Source: Dyella_B humi
GTDB taxonomy: Bacteria > Pseudomonadota > Gammaproteobacteria > Xanthomonadales > Rhodanobacteraceae
Assembly (NCBI RefSeq): GCF_044904605.1
Contig: NZ_JADIKI010000023.1
Coordinates: 1,178,001 to 1,242,000, forward strand
DNA length: 64,000 nt
Direction: 5' to 3'
Part shown: piece by piece, positions 24,843-33,408 of the stretch
Numbering within the stretch: the first letter of the stretch is position 1
How the letters are laid out: each line of letters begins with the position of its first letter
The notes under the pieces: model-generated
Told to the model about the DNA's origin: nothing
Database searches by the model: none
Seen by the model: the letters and a program-made list of their open reading frames with translations, nothing else
Position numbers and translations under genes: made by a program

Positions 24843-25586
24843 TTACTTGGCTTTGCCCTGATTAGCCACGGCAGCCATCTTGGCGGCGATCGCGTCGGCA
24901 TCGCCCAGGTAATAGTGGCGCAGCGGCTTGAGTTGCTCGTCGAATTCATACACCAGCGGTACGCCGTTGGGGATGTTCAATTCGACGATGTCCTCGTCGG
25001 AGATGTTATCCAGATACTTCACCAGCGCGCGGATCGAATTGCCGTGCGCCACCAGCAGCACGCGCTGGCCGCTGCGAATGGCCGGGGCCAGCACCTCGTC
25101 CCAGTACGGCAGCACGCGGGCCACGGTGTCCTTCAGGCACTCGGTGTCCGGGATCAGCTTGGCATCGAGCCCGGCGTAGCGAGGGTCTTTCAGCGCCGGG
25201 TTCTCCGCGCGTGGCAGCGGCGGCGGCGGAATGTCGTAGCTGCGGCGCCAAACCTTCACCTGGTCCTCGCCGTATTTGGCGGCGGTTTCGGCCTTGTTGA
25301 GGCCAGTGAGGCCGCCGTAGTGGCGCTCATTGAGGCGCCAGTCGGTGAGCACCGGAATCCACATCAAGTCCATTGCATCCTGCACGTGCCACAGCGTGCG
25401 CACCGCACGCTTGAGCACGGAGCTGTGCGCCACATCGAAGTGATAGCCGGCCTGTACCAGCAGCTCACCCGATTCACGCGCCTCCGCGGCACCCTGCTCG
25501 GTGATGTCGACGTCGGCCCATCCGCTGAAGCGGTTCTCAAGGTTCCATTGGGATTGACCGTGGCGGATCAGGACGAGCTTGTGCAT
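24843..25586 (-). CDS. gpmA: 2,3-bisphosphoglycerate-dependent phosphoglycerate mutase
   Basis: 247-residue glycolytic mutase interconverting 3- and 2-phosphoglycerate. The phosphohistidine motif LIRHGQSQWN is at the N-terminus; ERHYGGLTGLNKAETAAKYG and LLVAHGNSIRALVKYLDNIS carry the other active-site residues. Length is normal for GpmA. It is monocistronic. Confidence 0.97.
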   Translation of the reverse strand: MHKLVLIRHGQSQWNLENRFSGWADVDITEQGAAEARESGELLVQAGYHFDVAHSSVLKRAVRTLWHVQDAMDLMWIPVLTDWRLNERHYGGLTGLNKAETAAKYGEDQVKVWRRSYDIPPPPLPRAENPALKDPRYAGLDAKLIPDTECLKDTVARVLPYWDEVLAPAIRSGQRVLLVAHGNSIRALVKYLDNISDEDIVELNIPNGVPLVYEFDEQLKPLRHYYLGDADAIAAKMAAVANQGKAK

Positions 25587-25739
25587 GGGTTCTGTTCAAA
25601 TGAAGCGGGGCAAGTCTGGAATGGTGCAGGCCGTGCGCAGCCGCGTCAATTCCCACCCATGCCCATGTCGGAAGTCACACTAAACCTGTCGGCGATCCCA
25701 AGCATCCTATGCTTGTCTCATCTCGAAGGAATTTCCGTT

Positions 25740-26390
25740 ATGCGCCTTGTTACGCTCGCTCTAGCTACGGCCCTGCTCCTGCCTCTGGCGGCGGCAGCTC
25801 AGGACATCAGCAAGATCAATGGTTCGGTTTCCGTCGACGCCGGACAGCATGCCGGGGACGTGCATAGCGTCAACGGCTCGGTGAACGTCGGCGATGGCGC
25901 CGTGGTGACGGAGGCCAGCACCGTGAACGGCTCAGTGCATCTGGGCGCACGGGCGCAAGCCAGCAGCCTGCACACCGTCAACGGTGCCGAAACCCTCGCT
26001 CAGGGTGCGCAAGTACGCGGCGATACGAGCAGCACGAACGGAAGCATCTCACTGGAAAGCGGTGCGGACGTGACGGGAAACGTGTCCAACGTCAACGGCG
26101 CAATCCGGCTTGATCATGCCCATGTCGGCGGCGGCATCGAAACCACCAGCGGCGACATCAATGTCGGCGAAGCGTCACGCGTGGACGGCGGCATCGTGAT
26201 CAACGAACAGCATGGCTGGGGCTTTGGCAACAACCGGCCGCCGCACGTGGTGATCGGACCGCATGCAATCGTGCGCGGCACGCTGGATTTCCATCGCGAA
26301 GTGGTACTGCAGGTGAGCGACAGCGCGCAGATCGGCCCGGTGAAAGGCGCCACGCCGATGCGCTTCAGCGGTGCCCAGCCGTTGGAATGA
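25740..26390 (+). CDS. Secreted repeat protein, predicted right-handed beta-helix
   Basis: 216 residues. The signal peptide MRLVTLALATALLLPLAAAA is followed by about seven 18-19-residue repeats with the consensus VNGSV-x-hydrophobic-x6-A-x-V/L, for example VNGSVNVGDGAVVTEAST. The regular period and N-G corners suggest a beta-helix or bactofilin/DUF4097-like solenoid. A C-terminal portion (HVVIGPHAIVRGTLDFHREVVLQVSDSAQIG) continues the pattern less regularly. Function unknown. The start at 25740 is just after GAAGGAATTTCCGTT. The long reading upstream over gpmA is a shadow. It ends 3 bp from hemF (convergent). Confidence 0.8.
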   Translation: MRLVTLALATALLLPLAAAAQDISKINGSVSVDAGQHAGDVHSVNGSVNVGDGAVVTEASTVNGSVHLGARAQASSLHTVNGAETLAQGAQVRGDTSSTNGSISLESGADVTGNVSNVNGAIRLDHAHVGGGIETTSGDINVGEASRVDGGIVINEQHGWGFGNNRPPHVVIGPHAIVRGTLDFHREVVLQVSDSAQIGPVKGATPMRFSGAQPLE

Positions 26391-26393
26391 TCA

Positions 26394-27326
26394 TCAAACC
26401 CAATCGCGCGGCTTGAGGTACTCCGCAAGCCGCGCTTCGGCGGAGCCTTCCGCCGGCTGATAGGCGTATTCAAAGCGCACGCGCGGCGGCAGGCTCATCA
26501 GGATCGACTCGGTGCGGCCACCGGATTGCAAGCCGAATAGCGTGCCGCGGTCGTAGACCAGATTGAACTCCACATAGCGGCCGCGTCGATAGAGTTGGAA
26601 CTCGCGCTCGCGTTCGCCATAAGGCGTGTCCTTGCGGCGGTCGAGGATCGGCAGATACGCGTCCAGAAAGCCCTGTCCCACCGCCTGCGTAAAGACGAGG
26701 CAATGCTCGAAACCACCGTCGTTCAGATCATCGTAGAACAGGCCGCCGACACCGCGCGTTTCGCCGCGGTGCTTGAGATAGAAATACTCATCGCACCACT
26801 GCTTGTAGCGCGGATAGACGTCCGCACCGAACGGTGCGCACAAGTCGCGCGCCACCGTGTGCCAATGCCGCACGTCCTCGTCGAAAGGATAGAATGGCGT
26901 GAGATCGAAACCGCCGCCGAACCACCACACCGGTTCCACGCCTTCCTTTTGCGCTTCGAAATAGCGCACGTTGGCGTGCGTGGTGGGCACATACGGATTG
27001 CGCGGGTGCAAGACTAGCGACACGCCGGTGGCGATGAAGCTACCACCTGACAATTGCGGCCGATGCGCCGTCGCACTGGGCGGCAGCTTGTCCCCATGGA
27101 CCAGCGAGAAGTTCACTCCGGCCTGTTCGAATACGGCGCCGTCACGTAACACGCGCGTGCGACCGCCACCACCTGCGGGGCGCGTCCATGCATCTTCCAT
27201 GAAACGGGCCTGGCCGTCTGCCTGTTCAACTGCCTTGCAGATGAGGTCTTGCAGTTCGCGCAGGAAGTGTTCGACGCGTTCGACTTGCTCGCTTTTCATC
27301 CAACCATCCGACCGTTGTTCAGTCAT
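26394..27326 (-). CDS. hemF: Oxygen-dependent coproporphyrinogen III oxidase
   Basis: 310-residue haem-pathway enzyme converting coproporphyrinogen III to protoporphyrinogen IX with O2. Signature segments are GVNFSLVHG, HPRNPYVPTTHANVRYFE, WWFGGGFDLTPFYPFDEDVRHWH and RRGRYVEFNLVYDRGTLFGLQSGGRTESILMSLPP. An internal ATG at 27299 (MKSEQ) is an alternative start. It is divergent from the pigment cluster. Confidence 0.97.
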   Translation of the reverse strand: MTEQRSDGWMKSEQVERVEHFLRELQDLICKAVEQADGQARFMEDAWTRPAGGGGRTRVLRDGAVFEQAGVNFSLVHGDKLPPSATAHRPQLSGGSFIATGVSLVLHPRNPYVPTTHANVRYFEAQKEGVEPVWWFGGGFDLTPFYPFDEDVRHWHTVARDLCAPFGADVYPRYKQWCDEYFYLKHRGETRGVGGLFYDDLNDGGFEHCLVFTQAVGQGFLDAYLPILDRRKDTPYGEREREFQLYRRGRYVEFNLVYDRGTLFGLQSGGRTESILMSLPPRVRFEYAYQPAEGSAEARLAEYLKPRDWV

Positions 27327-27440
27327 GCAAGCTTAGCAAGCCCGTATCCAGAGGAAGCTTGCGTTGGATCAATGAACGCCAGCCAGCGTGGCCCGGAAAG
27401 CCATCTAGGCAAGCCCCAGGCTGCTGGCTAGGCTCATGAC

Positions 27441-28646
27441 ATGCGCGTGACAACCCTTCCACTTGCGGTAACGGCCTATACCGTCACCTCCGCACTGGGC
27501 CTTGGCCTGGACGCTCATCTGCACGCGCTTCGTCAACAACGCAGCGGCCTGCGCGCCAATGATTTTAGCCATGCGCCACTGCCCTGCTGGCTCGGATGCG
27601 TCGACGGCTTGGAAGATGCCGCATTGCCAGCGGCCTACGCCGAATGGGAGTGCCGCAACAATCGCCTGGCATGGCTGGGTCTAAACCAAGATGGTTTCCT
27701 GGCGAAAATTGGTGCGACCCGAGAGCGCTACGGCGCAACCCGCCTGGCGCTACTGCTGGGCACGTCGACAGCCAGCATCGGCGCCACCGAGGAAGGCTAC
27801 CGACGCCTGGAAGACGGCCGCCTGCCCTCCAATCTGCATCGCACCGCCATCCACACACCGCACTCGCTTACCGCCTTCGTGGCGAGCGCACTAGATATCG
27901 GCGGCCCCTGCCTCACCATTTCCACCGCCTGCTCCTCCAGCGCCAAAGTGTTTGCCAGTGCAGAGCGGCTTATCCGCCTGGGGCTGGTCGATGCTGCCAT
28001 CGTCGGCGGTGTCGATTCGCTTTGCGAGAGCACGTTGTTCGGCTTCAATTCGCTGGAGCTGGTATCGCCCGAGCCTTGCCGTCCGTTCGATGCAACGCGC
28101 CGAGGCATCTCCATCGGAGAAGCTGCCGGCTTCGCCTTGCTGGAACGCATCGAATCGCAGCCGGATGCTCCGCTTCGATTGCTGGGTTGTGGCGAATCGA
28201 GCGATGCGCATCACATGTCCACACCGGATCCGGAAGGCGCTGGCGCAGAACTGGCTTTGCGCGACCTCTTCGATCGTGCGGGATTCGACGTATCGCACGT
28301 GGACTACATCAACCTGCACGGCACGGCGAGCCAGAAGAATGATGCGATGGAAGCGGCGCTGGTGGCACGCCTGTTTCCCACCAGCACGCGCGTCAGTTCC
28401 ACCAAGGGGCTTACCGGCCACACACTAGGTGCGGCCGGAATGCTCGAAGCGGCGATCACGCTGCTGGCCTTGCGCGAAGGTTTCGTGCCCGGCAATGCAG
28501 GCATCGTGCAACCTGATCCGGCGTGCTCGGCGCATTTTGCGTGGCATAACGAAAACCGTCCGTTGAAAGTGGCGCTCAGTCATTCGTTCGGCTTCGGCGG
28601 CAGCAATGCATGCCTCGCCTTTGCGCGTGTGGATGCAGCGGTATGA
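27441..28646 (+). CDS. Beta-ketoacyl-ACP synthase of the aryl-polyene/xanthomonadin cluster
   Basis: 401-residue FabB/FabF-type condensing enzyme with an intact Cys-His-His triad: Cys164 (TISTACSSSAKVF), His293 (NLHGTASQKND) and His327 (KGLTGHTLGAAG). The C-terminus has SHSFGFGGSNACLAF. It would elongate the polyene chain on the cluster ACP, paired with the KS-like protein encoded next (4-bp overlap). First of three plus-strand genes of the pigment set. Confidence 0.93.
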   Translation: MRVTTLPLAVTAYTVTSALGLGLDAHLHALRQQRSGLRANDFSHAPLPCWLGCVDGLEDAALPAAYAEWECRNNRLAWLGLNQDGFLAKIGATRERYGATRLALLLGTSTASIGATEEGYRRLEDGRLPSNLHRTAIHTPHSLTAFVASALDIGGPCLTISTACSSSAKVFASAERLIRLGLVDAAIVGGVDSLCESTLFGFNSLELVSPEPCRPFDATRRGISIGEAAGFALLERIESQPDAPLRLLGCGESSDAHHMSTPDPEGAGAELALRDLFDRAGFDVSHVDYINLHGTASQKNDAMEAALVARLFPTSTRVSSTKGLTGHTLGAAGMLEAAITLLALREGFVPGNAGIVQPDPACSAHFAWHNENRPLKVALSHSFGFGGSNACLAFARVDAAV

Positions 28647-29431
28647 ATACGATGCATATCGAGGTGGAAGGCATCGGCCTTTGGTCGCCACAACTCGCGA
28701 ATATCGATGCACTGCGTTGCCTGCTTGCTGGCGAAACACCTGCTGCGCCGGGTGCGCGTCCAGAAGCGTCTGCCTTATCGCCCAACGAACGCCGACGCGC
28801 ACCGGAAAGCGTGCTGATCGCCATCGAAGCCGCTTCGCAAGCCATCGCCATGAGCGGACGCGCCGCCGACAGCTTGGCCTGCGTATTCGCTTCGGCCTAC
28901 GGTGACCAAGCCACCACCGATTACATGTGCCGCATGCTGGCGGGTGCACCCACCGAGCTTTCACCCACGCGCTTCCACAATTCGGTGCACAACGCAGCGG
29001 CCGGCTACTGGACCATCGCAACGAACTGCCGCGCACCATCCAGCGCCGCGTGCGCGGGTGATGCAAGTTTCGGCGCCGGATTGTTGGAAGCCGCCGCGCT
29101 GGCTTGCTCCGATCAACGCCCTGTGCTGCTGGTCTCAAGCGACACTGCCGGCGTTGGACCGCTCGGCGAGCTGATCGGATGCACGACGGCGTTCGGTTGC
29201 GCGTTGGTGCTGTCGCCGGCCACTCATGCAAGCAAGCGACTGCGGCTCACCACGACGGCGGCACTGCCTCGGCACGCCTCGCTGCCTGCCGAGTGCGGGG
29301 CATGGATGCGCGACAATCCTTCCGCCGCATGCGTGCCATTGCTGGCCATGCTGTCCAACGGTGAAGGCGAATGCGTGCTGGCGGCATCGGAGCGGCTTGG
29401 ATTGCACATACAAATAGAGGTTACCGTGTGA
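28643..29431 (+). CDS. Ketosynthase-like chain-length-factor partner (PF13723 type)
   Basis: 262 residues matching the short N-terminal-type ketosynthase-like proteins of aryl-polyene clusters. It has LSPNERRRAPESVLIAIEAASQAI and SPTRFHNSVHNAAAGYWTIAT, followed by SSAACAGDASFGAGLLEA. It lacks a C-terminal half with the two catalytic His, so it is probably a heterodimer partner rather than an active condensing enzyme. It overlaps the ketosynthase by 4 bp (ATGA) and the glycosyltransferase by 4 bp (GTGA). Confidence 0.87.
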   Translation: MNTMHIEVEGIGLWSPQLANIDALRCLLAGETPAAPGARPEASALSPNERRRAPESVLIAIEAASQAIAMSGRAADSLACVFASAYGDQATTDYMCRMLAGAPTELSPTRFHNSVHNAAAGYWTIATNCRAPSSAACAGDASFGAGLLEAAALACSDQRPVLLVSSDTAGVGPLGELIGCTTAFGCALVLSPATHASKRLRLTTTAALPRHASLPAECGAWMRDNPSAACVPLLAMLSNGEGECVLAASERLGLHIQIEVTV

Positions 29432-30192
29432 ACAGCGCATTGCGTTGGTGCATATTGATTCCTTGCCTCAACGAGGAAAAGGCCATCGCCTCGGTGGTGA
29501 AATCGGCGCTGCGGCTTCACGTGCCGGTGATCGTCATCGACGACGGCTCGGACGATCGCACACCGGAGATTATCCGCGCATTGCCAGTCACGTTGCTGCG
29601 CCACAACCAGCGCAAAGGTAAGGGTGAAGCCTTGCGCATCGGTTTTCGCGAAGCGTTGCGACAGGGTTTTGACGCGGTGGTCACGATGGATGGCGACGGC
29701 CAGCACTTGGCGGAAGACATTCCGCGCCTGGTCGACGTCGGCAAGCGCTTTCCCGATCACATCGTGATTGGCGCACGCCTGCTGCAGCGCGAACAGCAAC
29801 CCAAAGGACGTCGCCGCGCCAATGCCGTCGCGGACTGGGGCATTTCCTGGGCTTGCGCGCAGCCGGTAGCCGATACGCAAAGTGGCCAGCGCTGGTATCC
29901 GCGCAGCGCCCTGGAGCTGGTGGAACTGGATGCGGAAAACTTCGTGTTCGAAGCGGCCGTGCTGATTGCCGCTTCGCGCGAAAAAGGCCTCGGCATCGTC
30001 TCAGTGCCCATCGCCTCGCGCTACGATGGCGCGTTCCGCCTAAGCCATTTCAGCCCAGTGCGCGACGTAATGCGAATCGCTTTGTATACCTTCGGGCGCG
30101 TGCTCCACTACGGCAAGCTCTGGGCGAGCTATACGCGTTCCCGGTCAGCGCCGTTGATCGTGGACGATACCTACTCGCATCGAACGGCGTAA
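29428..30192 (+). CDS. Family 2 glycosyltransferase of the pigment cluster
   Basis: 254-residue GT-A protein: nucleotide-binding VIVIDDGSDDRTPEI, then TMDGDGQHLAEDIPRLV with the DxD-type metal ligands and a later DTQSGQRWYP. No membrane segment is obvious. The GTG start at 29428 has AGAGG 7 bases upstream and overlaps the previous stop. Pigment clusters often carry a GT2 that attaches a sugar or phospho-sugar head group; that role is inferred. Confidence 0.88.
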   Translation: MNSALRWCILIPCLNEEKAIASVVKSALRLHVPVIVIDDGSDDRTPEIIRALPVTLLRHNQRKGKGEALRIGFREALRQGFDAVVTMDGDGQHLAEDIPRLVDVGKRFPDHIVIGARLLQREQQPKGRRRANAVADWGISWACAQPVADTQSGQRWYPRSALELVELDAENFVFEAAVLIAASREKGLGIVSVPIASRYDGAFRLSHFSPVRDVMRIALYTFGRVLHYGKLWASYTRSRSAPLIVDDTYSHRTA

Positions 30193-30256
30193 TCGCTCTA
30201 TTCCAGTAAATGAGCGAATCGCGCCTGCGTCTTTCGCGGCGATGATAGCCTTAGAC

Positions 30257-30679
30257 TTACGTGTACATCACTGCGACACGACCTGACGCCAACTGCTGCC
30301 CTTGCTGCTCGACCTTGAACGCATACTGCGTGCCACGCTCGTCAGCGAAGAGACGTTCCGCACGGACGTCCAAATGCCCATTCGACAAATCCACGTATTC
30401 GACCGCCAGTTGCACATCGCGCAAACTGACCAAACGGCCAGCCTGCATCTTGGTTTCACCGAGCAACGCGCCATGCACCGCCGTAGCCTGAGCGCCGTAT
30501 TCGGCTAGATGCACAGCATGCAAACCGGCGGCACTACGCAGAGGATGCTCGCCGGGCCTATACCGCTCACCGATCGCATGGATGGTCGTTTCATCCCAGA
30601 CGACGACCGCATCCAGCAGTGCCATCGCACCGGCATGCGGAATCGACGCAGCCCATGCTTCCTGACTCAACACGTTCAT
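30257..30679 (-). CDS. Hotdog-fold 3-hydroxyacyl-ACP dehydratase (aryl-polyene type)
   Basis: 140 residues resembling the ApeP-type dehydratase of aryl-polyene clusters. It has IPHAGAMALLDAVVVWDE at the start, HAVHLAEYGAQATAVHGAL with the helix-borne acidic residue, and LASGRVAVMY at the end. It would remove water during polyene extension. It overlaps the acyltransferase gene by 4 bp and is the last of four minus-strand pigment genes. Confidence 0.85.
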   Translation of the reverse strand: MNVLSQEAWAASIPHAGAMALLDAVVVWDETTIHAIGERYRPGEHPLRSAAGLHAVHLAEYGAQATAVHGALLGETKMQAGRLVSLRDVQLAVEYVDLSNGHLDVRAERLFADERGTQYAFKVEQQGQQLASGRVAVMYT

Positions 30680-31623
30680 GCTTCGCGCACGGTCGGTGTC
30701 GCCGTCACCGCATGCGCCTGTGCGATGTCCTGCTGCCAGAAGTCATAAAAGTTGAACCAGTTGTACGGTTCCAGGTGGGCGTAATGTTCTAGGCGTTGCG
30801 CGTACCGGCGCAAAATCTCATCCAGTACCTGATGGCGAGTCTCGCGCGGAATCTCCACGCGCTCCATGAAGAGTTCGAAACTCAATGCATAGCGACGCCC
30901 GCCACGATAGAGACCAAAGCACAGTATCACCGGCACTTGCAGCGTATTGGCCAGCAACCAGGGGCCGATGGGAAACGGCGCCGACTCGCCTAAAAAGTCC
31001 ACGCGGCGCAGCGTTTCGTGAGCGCGTCCACGATCAGCCAGCAGGGCCACCATGCCGCCAGTCCGGCAGGTTTCCGCAATCGCCAGCGTGATCGCAGCGC
31101 CGCCTTGCGAAACATCGATGACCGCCTCGCCGACTTCCGGCGCCAGCGCTTCCAGCAGCTCGGTGATGGCGGGCGTCTTTTGTTTGTCCAGAAGAACACG
31201 CAATGGCACTTCCGGACAACGCGCCGCGAGTACACGCAGCACTTCGAAACTGCCCTGATGCGAACCGACCAGCAACACGCCGCGCCCTTGCGCGGTGTAA
31301 TGCTGAAGCTGTTCAAGGCCATTCACTTCGATCTCGAAATCGCGCTCGCCGTGCGCCAATAAATAGATGCGATCGAGCATGGTGGTCGCGAAATAGTGAA
31401 TGTGCTTGAACACCTGCCACAGGCTTGCACGACGGCCAAACAAGCGGGTCAGATATTCGCGCGAGGCACGCCGCTCTGCGCTTCGGCGCAGGAAGTAATA
31501 CAAGCTGATCAGATACAGAAGGCGGCGCATAACGCCATGACCGAAGCGCAGGGCCGCGGCGATCAGTACGCCAAGCCAGAAACGGTTACCACCTTCGCGC
31601 TGGTTCTGCCAATGACCGCTCAC
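30676..31623 (-). CDS. LpxL/HtrB-like acyltransferase of the pigment cluster
   Basis: 315-residue lysophospholipid acyltransferase-family protein. An N-terminal membrane region (about residues 15-45) precedes the HX4E motif (GSHQGSFEVLRVLAARCP), with LLADRGRAHETLRRVDFLGESAPFPIGPWLLAN as the second conserved block. A domain of this kind transfers the polyene to its lipid or other carrier in related clusters (XanD-like role, inferred). Overlaps both neighbours by 4 bp. Confidence 0.87.
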   Translation of the reverse strand: MSGHWQNQREGGNRFWLGVLIAAALRFGHGVMRRLLYLISLYYFLRRSAERRASREYLTRLFGRRASLWQVFKHIHYFATTMLDRIYLLAHGERDFEIEVNGLEQLQHYTAQGRGVLLVGSHQGSFEVLRVLAARCPEVPLRVLLDKQKTPAITELLEALAPEVGEAVIDVSQGGAAITLAIAETCRTGGMVALLADRGRAHETLRRVDFLGESAPFPIGPWLLANTLQVPVILCFGLYRGGRRYALSFELFMERVEIPRETRHQVLDEILRRYAQRLEHYAHLEPYNWFNFYDFWQQDIAQAHAVTATPTVREA

Positions 31624-31943
31624 GACGCACCCTCGACCACGCCGCGCGCCAGGACTTTTCCTTCACGACGCATCTCGAAGCGAACTTGTCCGGAGAGACC
31701 CACCAGCTCGAGTTCGGCGGATTCCTCCGGATACAACGGCGCCAGAAACTTTACTTCGCGCACACACGCCAGACGCAGGCCGCGCCATTCACGTAAGGCG
31801 CGCGCAACATGCTCCAGTACGAGTACGCCCGGCACCAGCGGATGGCCGGGAAAATGCCCGGGAATACAGGGATGATCCGACGCTACGCAGAGCACCGTTC
31901 GATAGCTGGCGTCGCTTGGGCTGCACTGGTCCACGTCATGCAC
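31620..31943 (-). CDS. FabZ-like hotdog dehydratase of the pigment cluster
   Basis: 107 residues with the FabZ/FabA active-site helix region DHPCIPGHFPGHPLVPGVLVLEHVARAL (His and the following acidic residue present). The beta-sheet half is shorter than FabZ, as usual for the second dehydratase of such clusters. The GTG at 31943 is the first valid start after an in-frame stop; its ribosome site is weak. Translationally coupled to the acyltransferase. Confidence 0.82.
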   Translation of the reverse strand: MHDVDQCSPSDASYRTVLCVASDHPCIPGHFPGHPLVPGVLVLEHVARALREWRGLRLACVREVKFLAPLYPEESAELELVGLSGQVRFEMRREGKVLARGVVEGAS

Positions 31944-32002
31944 CGCTTGGAAGATACCGACTGATAATGCCGGTTGAAGCTGTCAGGCGGATTAACGCAG
32001 CC

Positions 32003-32272
32003 TCAAGCTGTACGCTCGCGTTCAATATGTTCGGACAGCGCACGCAGGCTGCTGAAGATTTGCTGGTTGTCCGGATGGTCCGAACGCAGTTGCATGCCAT
32101 AGCGCTTGGAAACGGCCAGGGCGATTTCCAGGGCATCGATCGAATCCAGGCCGAGGTCGCCGCCAAACAGCGGTGCTTCGGGATCGATCTGGGCGGGGGC
32201 CACCGTTTCGAGATTGAGTGCTTCCACGATCAGGGTGGCCAGTTCGTGTTCGGCGGCGGTCTGCGTGGACAT
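32003..32272 (-). CDS. Acyl carrier protein of the pigment cluster
   Basis: 89-residue ACP with the phosphopantetheine attachment motif GLDSIDALE (Ser44) and an otherwise normal four-helix pattern (HELATLIVEALNLE, PLFGGDLGLDS). It carries the growing aryl-polyene chain (XanC-like role). The promoter must lie in the 99-bp space shared with divergent xanB2. Longer readings upstream are shadows of xanB2. Confidence 0.92.
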   Translation of the reverse strand: MSTQTAAEHELATLIVEALNLETVAPAQIDPEAPLFGGDLGLDSIDALEIALAVSKRYGMQLRSDHPDNQQIFSSLRALSEHIERERTA

Positions 32273-32371
32273 GCTTGTTCGGTGCTCCGGATGCCCGGCC
32301 AGCCCCTCGGAGGCCGGGTGGCCGGCCAGTGTAACATAGGGGTCTTTCGTTCCCGGTTGCTGCTTCCAAGC

Positions 32372-33364
32372 ATGATTCAGGCAAGCGAAATTCTGCAGAT
32401 TCACGCTGATCTGCCGCGTACCCCCAGCGTGACTTATCGCACGACGTCTCCGGCGATGGCTTTGGCCGAGGCCGGCACGTTGGCTGCCTTCGGTTTCGGC
32501 GCAGGCGCGCCCGACGTCGACGATACCCGCTGGCTGCGCGTTCCGCTGGAATGTTTCGACGCGCCAGCACCGTTGGAGGTGTGGCAGGTCGACGCCGAGG
32601 TCGTCTTCGGCCGTCAGGACAACGTGCGCTGGTCGGCAGGCGGCGGTTGGCTGTTTGCGGCCATCGAACTGGACGAGCGCACAACGGGAGGCGTCGAAGG
32701 CGCTGCCCACCAGGCCTACGTCGAGTTGCGTCGATTCATGAGCACGCGCAACGAACGTTACGTATTGCGCATCTGGAATTACATCGCCGATATCAATCTC
32801 GGCGACGGCGATGGGGAGCGCTACAAACAATTCTGTGATGGACGCGCCGCGGGACTCGGCGATTTCTTCGCGGAAGGTTATCCAGCAGCCACCGCCATCG
32901 GTCATCATCATCGCGATCCCGTGCTGCAGATTTATCTGCTTGCATGCGTGGAGGATGGTGTTGCGGTGGAGAATCCGCGCCAGACCAGCGCGTGGCGTTA
33001 TCCGCGCGAATACGGGCGCACTTCGCCTGGTTTTGCGCGCGGCATGTTGTTGCCGGCGCGCGATGCACTAGCGATCTCCGGTACTGCGGCGGTGGTCGGT
33101 CATACTTCGGCGCACGAAGGCGATCTGGAAGCGCAGCTCGAAGAAACGCTGCTCAATCTTGAAGCGTTGCTGGCCACGGCGGACATGCCCGCCGGCTTCG
33201 ACACGCATTCGCCGCTGAAAGGATACGTGCGACATGCCACCGATGCGGCGCACGTGCGCGAACTGCTGCAACGCCGTTTGCCTAGCGTACCAGTGCTGCT
33301 GATGCATGGCGACGTATGCCGCCGCGAGTTGCTGGTAGAACTTGATGGGTGGCGGTTCAAGTAG
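32372..33364 (+). CDS. xanB2: XanB2-type chorismatase (3-/4-hydroxybenzoate synthase)
   Basis: 330-residue protein of the chorismatase (FkbO/Hyg5/XanB2) family. YVELRRFMSTRNERYVLRIWNYIADIN, DGRAAGLGDF and QTSAWRYPREYGRTSPGFARGML are family hallmarks, as are ISGTAAVVGHTSAHEGDLEAQLEETLLNLEALL and the C-terminal YVRHATDAAHVRELLQRRLP. In Xanthomonas, XanB2 splits chorismate to 3-hydroxybenzoate, the pigment starter, and 4-hydroxybenzoate for ubiquinone. It is divergent from the pigment ACP. The start at 32372 follows the conserved length. Confidence 0.92.
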   Translation: MIQASEILQIHADLPRTPSVTYRTTSPAMALAEAGTLAAFGFGAGAPDVDDTRWLRVPLECFDAPAPLEVWQVDAEVVFGRQDNVRWSAGGGWLFAAIELDERTTGGVEGAAHQAYVELRRFMSTRNERYVLRIWNYIADINLGDGDGERYKQFCDGRAAGLGDFFAEGYPAATAIGHHHRDPVLQIYLLACVEDGVAVENPRQTSAWRYPREYGRTSPGFARGMLLPARDALAISGTAAVVGHTSAHEGDLEAQLEETLLNLEALLATADMPAGFDTHSPLKGYVRHATDAAHVRELLQRRLPSVPVLLMHGDVCRRELLVELDGWRFK

Positions 33365-33408
33365 CCGCGGCGTGCGGTAGATAACGCGCGCCGTGAACGA
33401 CGGGTCGA

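Noticed and set aside
24915..25739. Long in-frame extension upstream of the secreted repeat protein
   Set aside because: It overlaps gpmA on the other strand and has shadow composition. The real protein begins with a clear signal peptide at 25740.
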